From Haloarcula sebkhae (GTDB lineage: Archaea > Halobacteriota > Halobacteria > Halobacteriales > Haloarculaceae), in the NCBI RefSeq assembly GCF_014647415.1, contig NZ_BMPD01000004.1, positions 327,237-391,236 of the forward strand: DNA of 64,000 bases. The letters run 5' to 3'. The first letter of the stretch is position 1, and the number at the start of each line of letters is the position of its first letter. Of this stretch, positions 60,129-64,000 are shown in pieces. The notes below the pieces were generated by a model. It ran no database searches and was not told the DNA's origin. It saw only the letters and a program-made list of their open reading frames with translations. Both the position numbers and the translations under genes were made by a program.

Positions 60129-60953
60129 TTATGTCGCGAGTTTGGTGGTTTCCATGGACTGCTCAGTGACGACCAGTTCACGGTTGACAATCCAGTCGAC
60201 GATCGTACTGCTGTCAAGCTGGTCCGAGATGACATCGCCGTCTGCAGTGTGGCGTCTGATTTTGTAGGAATCCACCGTATTCCGGTTCTCTGAGACAGCT
60301 TCGACAGCTTCGATTCGCTCGTCAGTCACCGTGTTGCAATACGTGACGCCGGGGACGAAGCTGACAGTCGGGACATCAGTCGGCCAGTCCCAGTCGAACT
60401 GCTTGTGGTACTGGTCGAACTGCCACACGAGACGGGCGGCAGAAGGCTCTGTTTCGACCGACTCAGTAGCTGCCGCCTCCAGTGTTCGATCCCAGTAGTC
60501 CATCACGCAGGATTTGAGGTCCGCCTGGAGCTGTCCCTCGATCATCTTCTGTTCGATTGGATACCGCAGTTCGATAGCGACGATGGCCTGGCTGTCAAGA
60601 TGGGTAAGACACCGCTGGCACTCCATCTCAAACACGGAGATGCCAAGCGGCTGATCGACTGTGAGATGGACGAGTTCGTTCCCGCAGTTTGGACACCACA
60701 GGAACAACACGTCGTCGTGGCTCCCAGTCAGTTCCGCCAGCACAGTCAGATCGTCGAACGCCTTGTCGATGTCGGGATCCTGTGACTGGACGGACTCATC
60801 TATCGAGGTATTGGACGCGTCGTCCGCGTACTTCGCAATTTTACGGTCTTTCAGTAGTGTTTTGACGACCGAATCGTACGACGAATGTGACTCCGCATTC
60901 CGTATCTTTCTCAGTTTTTCTTTCGTCCAGTCTTTGACCCGTATGCTCGCCAT
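60129..60953 (-). CDS. RHH-like/zinc-finger haloarchaeal protein, copy 2
   Basis: 274 residues: MASIRVKDWTKEKLRKIRN, SSYDSVVKTLLKDRKIAKYADD, then a zinc finger WCPNCGNELVHL...ECQRCLTHLDSQAI, and YWDRTLEAAA, LVWQFDQYHKQFDWDWP, SENRNTVDSYKIRRH. Homologous to 22377-23225 over its whole length, with the same domain order and nearly the same size, and also placed beside AT-rich DNA. Probable DNA-binding protein of an expanded family. ATG 60953 matches the start of copy 1. Confidence 0.72.
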   Translation of the reverse strand: MASIRVKDWTKEKLRKIRNAESHSSYDSVVKTLLKDRKIAKYADDASNTSIDESVQSQDPDIDKAFDDLTVLAELTGSHDDVLFLWCPNCGNELVHLTVDQPLGISVFEMECQRCLTHLDSQAIVAIELRYPIEQKMIEGQLQADLKSCVMDYWDRTLEAAATESVETEPSAARLVWQFDQYHKQFDWDWPTDVPTVSFVPGVTYCNTVTDERIEAVEAVSENRNTVDSYKIRRHTADGDVISDQLDSSTIVDWIVNRELVVTEQSMETTKLAT

Positions 60954-61110
60954 CTGATTGGTAACAAGCCAGGTTACTAATAATATCTTCGTATAATTGT
61001 CCTAAAATTGGAATTATACCTATGAAATTCTGTTCAGCACTCAGACAACAGAGATCTGCAGTCGTACGAAGGACTCGCCGTCAATACTGGGAGTACGGTT
61101 TGAGAGGAGG

Positions 61111-62901
61111 TCAGTCAGCCGAGGCCGCTTTCTCGTTTGCAACAGTCCACTGGGCCGGGTCGATCTCGCGTCCGTCGAACGCAGTGTATTCCGGGTACGC
61201 AGTAAATACCAGATACTCAGTTCCCTGCTGTAAGTACTCGATAAGGGTGTGCAGATTGTCGTCATCGAGGCCGCCTAACCCGTCGACGAGCATGAGCGGG
61301 ACAGTGTCGCCAACGTCGAACGACTGGCGGCCGGCCAGCGCTGCCACAAAGCCGATGAGTTCGAGTTCACCCTCGCTGAGGGCATCTAAGCTCGCTTCCC
61401 GGCCGTCGCGGGCGACCACGATATCAAAGTCAGCGGTGAGTCGAGCCGTTTCGAACCCCGTCCCGAATCGGGCGAGAATGTCCTGCATCGCCGTGTCGAA
61501 CGCATCCCGTGCCTCACGCTTGATCCGGTCTTTCCGGTTCCGAAGTTCGGCGAGATCGTCACGGAGGGATTCGAGGTCGGTTTCGAGCGTGTCAACACGG
61601 GCCGCTCTCGTTTCGAGTTGCGCCAGTTCGTCGGCGGTGTCTTCGAGTTCGGCCTCGCGATACTTGATTTCACTTTCGACGTCCGAAAGTTCCGCCACGG
61701 TCGCATCAACGCGGTCGGAAAGCCGCTCCACGTCGGCCTGCGCTTGTTCGAGCCTGTTACTGGCTGCGTCGAGGCTCTGTCTCCGGTCGGCCAGCGTCGC
61801 CTCCAACTCAGCGATGTCTTCCTCTAAATCGGTCTTGCGCCGGCGAGCCTGACTGATTTCCTCGCGCTGTGTTTCAAGTTCCTCGACGGTATCTCGGTAG
61901 GTCTCCTTCTGGGCACGAAGTGTCGTGAGTTCGCTGCCGAGTGCGTCCAGTTGGTCGGCCAAATCTGCTCGTGTGGTCTCACTGCCGCAGGTCCAGCAGG
62001 TGACAGTGTCCTCGTCGATATCGCGCTTCACCTCGGTAAGCAGGTCAATCCGGTCCTCGCTGAGTACCATCTCGGTGGCGGAGTAGACGGACTGCAGTAC
62101 TTCGGCGTCTCGCTCTACTTGTGAGAGTCTCTCCCGTGCCTCAGAGAGCTTGTCTTCAACAGCATCGTACTCCGGAATTTCGAGAGCATCGAGAGCGTCC
62201 TGACGTTCCGAGAGGCGCTGTTCCGTCCGCTCGATGCTCTGCTCAAGTCGTTCGACGCGGTTTTTGGCCTGGTTCTGTTCAGTTCGTGCTTGGCTGAGTT
62301 GACGGCGAACCGACTCCGAGTCGTCATTGCTTCCTGCCCCACTGTCGATCGTCTCGCGTTTGGCCCGCAGGTCTTCGATCTCGTCTTCCAGCCGTGTCAC
62401 TTTCTCTTGCACGCTGGGAATCCGCTTTTTCGCCTCACGCGCCTGCGTGAGTTCCGTTTCGATCTGTTCGCGCTCCCGCTGTAACGTCTCGATCTGTGAG
62501 TCGATGTTCTGGAAGTCGAGCGGCCGCAACAGCACGTCCTCGAGGTTCTCTCCCGTCCGGACAGCACGGCGGACTTCGTTACGCTCGTCCAAACACGCGA
62601 ACAGTTCAGCGCGGATCACGTCGTACTCGTCGCTGAGGTACGGTTCGCCATGCCGGACTACGGTACCGTTCTCACGGGTGAGTGTTACGTCGTAGGCACC
62701 AGTTGGCGTTTCGAGATGCACCGCACCGCTGTCTTCCCCTTCAGTCAGTTCAGTAGAGGTGCCAAGGGCCGTCTTGATGGATTCGATAAAGCTCGATTTC
62801 CCTTGCCAGTTCGAGCCACGGACGACGTTCAATCCTGGCTCTATCGTCGCTGACCCGTCAATTATACCCGCGATTCGTTCGATGTCGATGTTCCAGCTCA
62901 T
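61111..62901 (-). CDS. Archaea-specific SMC-related protein (Rad50-like ATPase with zinc hook)
   Basis: 596 residues from ATG 62901 (MSWNIDIERIAGIIDG), overlapping the rdfA stop by 4 nt; the frame is open to 63000 but that part lies inside rdfA. Walker A GSNWQGKSS (about residues 29-37) follows the P-loop form of this family. Long heptad coiled coils span roughly residues 155-270 and 320-480. They are split by a CWTCGSE hook (about residue 300) like the Rad50 zinc hook. The C-terminal half has an ABC signature LSEGELELIGFVAALAG and Walker B PLMLVDGLGGLDD. A dimer would form an SMC-like clamp on DNA or another scaffold. Paired with RdfA, as the SMC-like Sph3 is in Haloferax. Confidence 0.9.
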   Translation of the reverse strand: MSWNIDIERIAGIIDGSATIEPGLNVVRGSNWQGKSSFIESIKTALGTSTELTEGEDSGAVHLETPTGAYDVTLTRENGTVVRHGEPYLSDEYDVIRAELFACLDERNEVRRAVRTGENLEDVLLRPLDFQNIDSQIETLQREREQIETELTQAREAKKRIPSVQEKVTRLEDEIEDLRAKRETIDSGAGSNDDSESVRRQLSQARTEQNQAKNRVERLEQSIERTEQRLSERQDALDALEIPEYDAVEDKLSEARERLSQVERDAEVLQSVYSATEMVLSEDRIDLLTEVKRDIDEDTVTCWTCGSETTRADLADQLDALGSELTTLRAQKETYRDTVEELETQREEISQARRRKTDLEEDIAELEATLADRRQSLDAASNRLEQAQADVERLSDRVDATVAELSDVESEIKYREAELEDTADELAQLETRAARVDTLETDLESLRDDLAELRNRKDRIKREARDAFDTAMQDILARFGTGFETARLTADFDIVVARDGREASLDALSEGELELIGFVAALAGRQSFDVGDTVPLMLVDGLGGLDDDNLHTLIEYLQQGTEYLVFTAYPEYTAFDGREIDPAQWTVANEKAASAD

Positions 62902-63545
62902 GTGTTGTGTGCTGACAGATCCGCGCTCCGGTGTTGCTTGCAGACGTACCCACGCTCGAGTGCGACATCGAACGGAACGCGAGTCGGACAGTCTGGACAT
63001 CCGAGTTGTATTTGAGCCTCTATCTCCGCGGTGTCACCGCCGTCGATATCACCCTTCTTTGCGAGCGAGGACAGTGCCGTTTCGGCCTTCCGTTCGACGA
63101 CCGTTTTGGCCGTTGCCACGCTCTCCTGCTCCCAGTTAGTTGTCGCCTTTCTGGCCTCTTTTTGACCGTCTAAACAGTCGTTGAGGTGCGTTCGCATCGT
63201 TCCCCACGACACCATATCGTCGTGAAGCGACGCTCCCGGGATACCCGTAGCTTGCAGTCGCTCGATGAGTTCGTCCCGTTGTAAGTCGTCGTCGCCCCGC
63301 AACGTCTCGTAGTCACTGTTTATACGGGTATCAAGCGATTCACGACCGTGTTCGGTGTAAACCTGTTTGAGGAGTCGTTTGTTGAACCACGCTGTCAGCG
63401 ACCGATACCCCATTTCGGTTCGGTCATCAGCGCCCGTCCAGCGTGCGAGTAGGCCATCGTCAAGAGATTCGTAGACTGGGTCTGCCGATGCCAACCCGTA
63501 CTTGTCGATAACCGCGTCTACTTTGCAACCGGAGTCAGCAGCCAT
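62898..63545 (-). CDS. rdfA: Rod-determining factor RdfA-family protein
   Basis: 215 residues from ATG 63545. Family features: SGCKVDAVIDKYGLA near the start, LLARWTG, GYRSLTAWFNKRLLKQVY, SLDTRINSDYETLRGDDDL, and HDDMVSWGTMRTHLNDCLDG. The C-terminal 50 residues add a cysteine pair (LGCPDCP) and YVCKQH, a probable zinc finger. RdfA proteins control rod formation in Haloferax and are encoded next to an SMC-like partner; the ATGA overlap with the downstream SMC-related gene here matches. Haloarchaea carry several paralogues, so the cellular role of this copy may differ. Confidence 0.85.
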   Translation of the reverse strand: MAADSGCKVDAVIDKYGLASADPVYESLDDGLLARWTGADDRTEMGYRSLTAWFNKRLLKQVYTEHGRESLDTRINSDYETLRGDDDLQRDELIERLQATGIPGASLHDDMVSWGTMRTHLNDCLDGQKEARKATTNWEQESVATAKTVVERKAETALSSLAKKGDIDGGDTAEIEAQIQLGCPDCPTRVPFDVALERGYVCKQHRSADLSAHNT

Positions 63546-63927
63546 TGTTCGATTTCTTCGGCCTTCTCAGTAATAGTTTTTGACGGCCAGTGTACACGCA
63601 GTGTAGGTATGTCCTGCAAAAAATATACACCCTTAGCGTGTACTTTTAAAATAGACTACCACGGTTGAAGAGAGGGCGTATTTGTAAAATTATTATACTA
63701 TCATATTTATGTTGGTTAATGAATCGTTATCTAAATTTGACATTTCAAAGGCATTATTATACTATAATCATACGTAGAACTAAATCCGTTTTTCAGCCAA
63801 TCCCTCTATAATATGCATTTCAGCACGAATGTGTCTTCGAGATAATATAAGTGCAAAATAATATTTCAAGATATACAAATATCCCATACATATAACTTTC
63901 TATATAAATGAGGATAAAAGGCACTGT
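63546..63927. other. AT-rich intergenic region upstream of rdfA
   Basis: 382 nt, very AT-rich from 63670 onward, with no gene seen. GTACACGC (from about 63592) and GCGTGTAC (from about 63635) form an 8-bp perfect inverted repeat about 80 nt before the rdfA start. The stretch between the repeat and the transposase fragment looks like decayed or horizontally acquired DNA. Confidence 0.5.
63624..63648. repeat. Third copy of the ACACCCTTAG element
   Basis: Begins TATACACCCTTAG and ends in TACTTTT. It matches the element at 24401-24426 at most positions and lies in the same orientation relative to a downstream minus-strand gene. Overlaps one arm of the GTACACGC inverted repeat. Confidence 0.4.
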
Positions 63928-64000
63928 CTAGTTCTGAATCTCCTCAGCTGGCGTTCGTCCGTCGAGTGCTTGGTTCGGTCGTTCGTGGTTGTAGTGGTGT
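63928..64000 (-). mobile_element. 3' end of an integrase-core (rve) transposase gene, cut by the window edge
   Basis: The minus-strand frame reads HHYNHERPNQALDGRTPAEE then IQN and a stop at 63928. The YNHERPNQALDGRTPAE motif is the usual C-terminus of DDE/rve integrases of IS3- or IS481-like elements. The rest of the element lies beyond 64000. Its terminal repeat should fall in the AT-rich DNA just left of 63928, but I could not identify it. Confidence 0.8.

Overview
The window is haloarchaeal chromosome, most probably Haloarcula or a close relative. The proteins are strongly acidic and the coding DNA is GC-rich with AT-rich gaps. Many genes look leaderless, with a TATA-like box about 27 nt before the ATG. 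Secreted proteins carry Tat-lipobox signals (RR...LAGC). Family markers include an HTH-10 (bat-type) regulator remnant, RdfA with an SMC-related partner, an F420-type (LLM) oxidoreductase and a carotenoid oxygenase. An orphan selD with yqeB/yqeC has been described in Haloarcula marismortui, which fits. No rRNA, tRNA or CRISPR array was seen.

Layout. (1) 1-4450: lactate module, lctP followed by a large FAD/Fe-S dehydrogenase cut by the window edge. (2) 5119-8741: ThuA-like protein, a broken HTH-10 regulator, a small flavoprotein, a zinc alcohol dehydrogenase and a zinc-finger peptide. (3) 8915-13387: iron-siderophore ABC importer plus flavoprotein, with two near-identical DtxR-type palindromes. 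(4) 13516-24239: mixed accessory genes: decayed vapBC, carotenoid oxygenase, EamA exporter, methyltransferase, a hemerythrin/AMP-binding fusion with lost catalytic motifs, and haloarchaeal unknowns. (5) 24543-57677: a roughly 33-kb purine/cyclic-amide catabolic island. (6) 57698-63545: an S17e paralogue, a NadE-like protein with a degenerate ATP motif, a methyltransferase, a second copy of an RHH/zinc-finger protein, and an SMC-related protein/RdfA pair. (7) The 3' end of a transposase gene closes the window.

The centre of interest is the island. It holds SsnA-like and TrzA/GuaD-like deaminases, a hydantoinase/allantoinase-type enzyme, an M20 carbamoylase, an N-acyl-D-amino-acid deacylase, a threonine-synthase-like PLP enzyme, an NCS2 xanthine/urate-type symporter and a BMP-type nucleoside ABC importer. 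It also holds two molybdenum hydroxylases (Fe-S plus Mo subunits, no FAD subunit) and their maturation genes: an XdhC-YqeB fusion, YqeC, MocA, SelD, TusA and a DsrE/DsrF/DsrH triad. This parallels the E. coli ygeWXY-hyuA-yqeABC-ygfJK-ssnA-xdhD-xanQ-guaD region and is best read as an archaeal selenium-dependent molybdenum hydroxylase (SDMH) system. The orphan-SelD/SDMH association is prior knowledge. What appears less described is (a) the complete TusA/DsrEFH-type chalcogen relay inside the same operons, (b) a shared CCAC/GTGG inverted-repeat element upstream of at least seven transcription units, in four of them just before the TATA position, (c) one Fe-S subunit with an altered cysteine ligand set, and (d) a PhnDCE-like importer under the same element that could import an oxyanion needed by the system.

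All calls come from reading the sequence and remembered family features. No database search was run.
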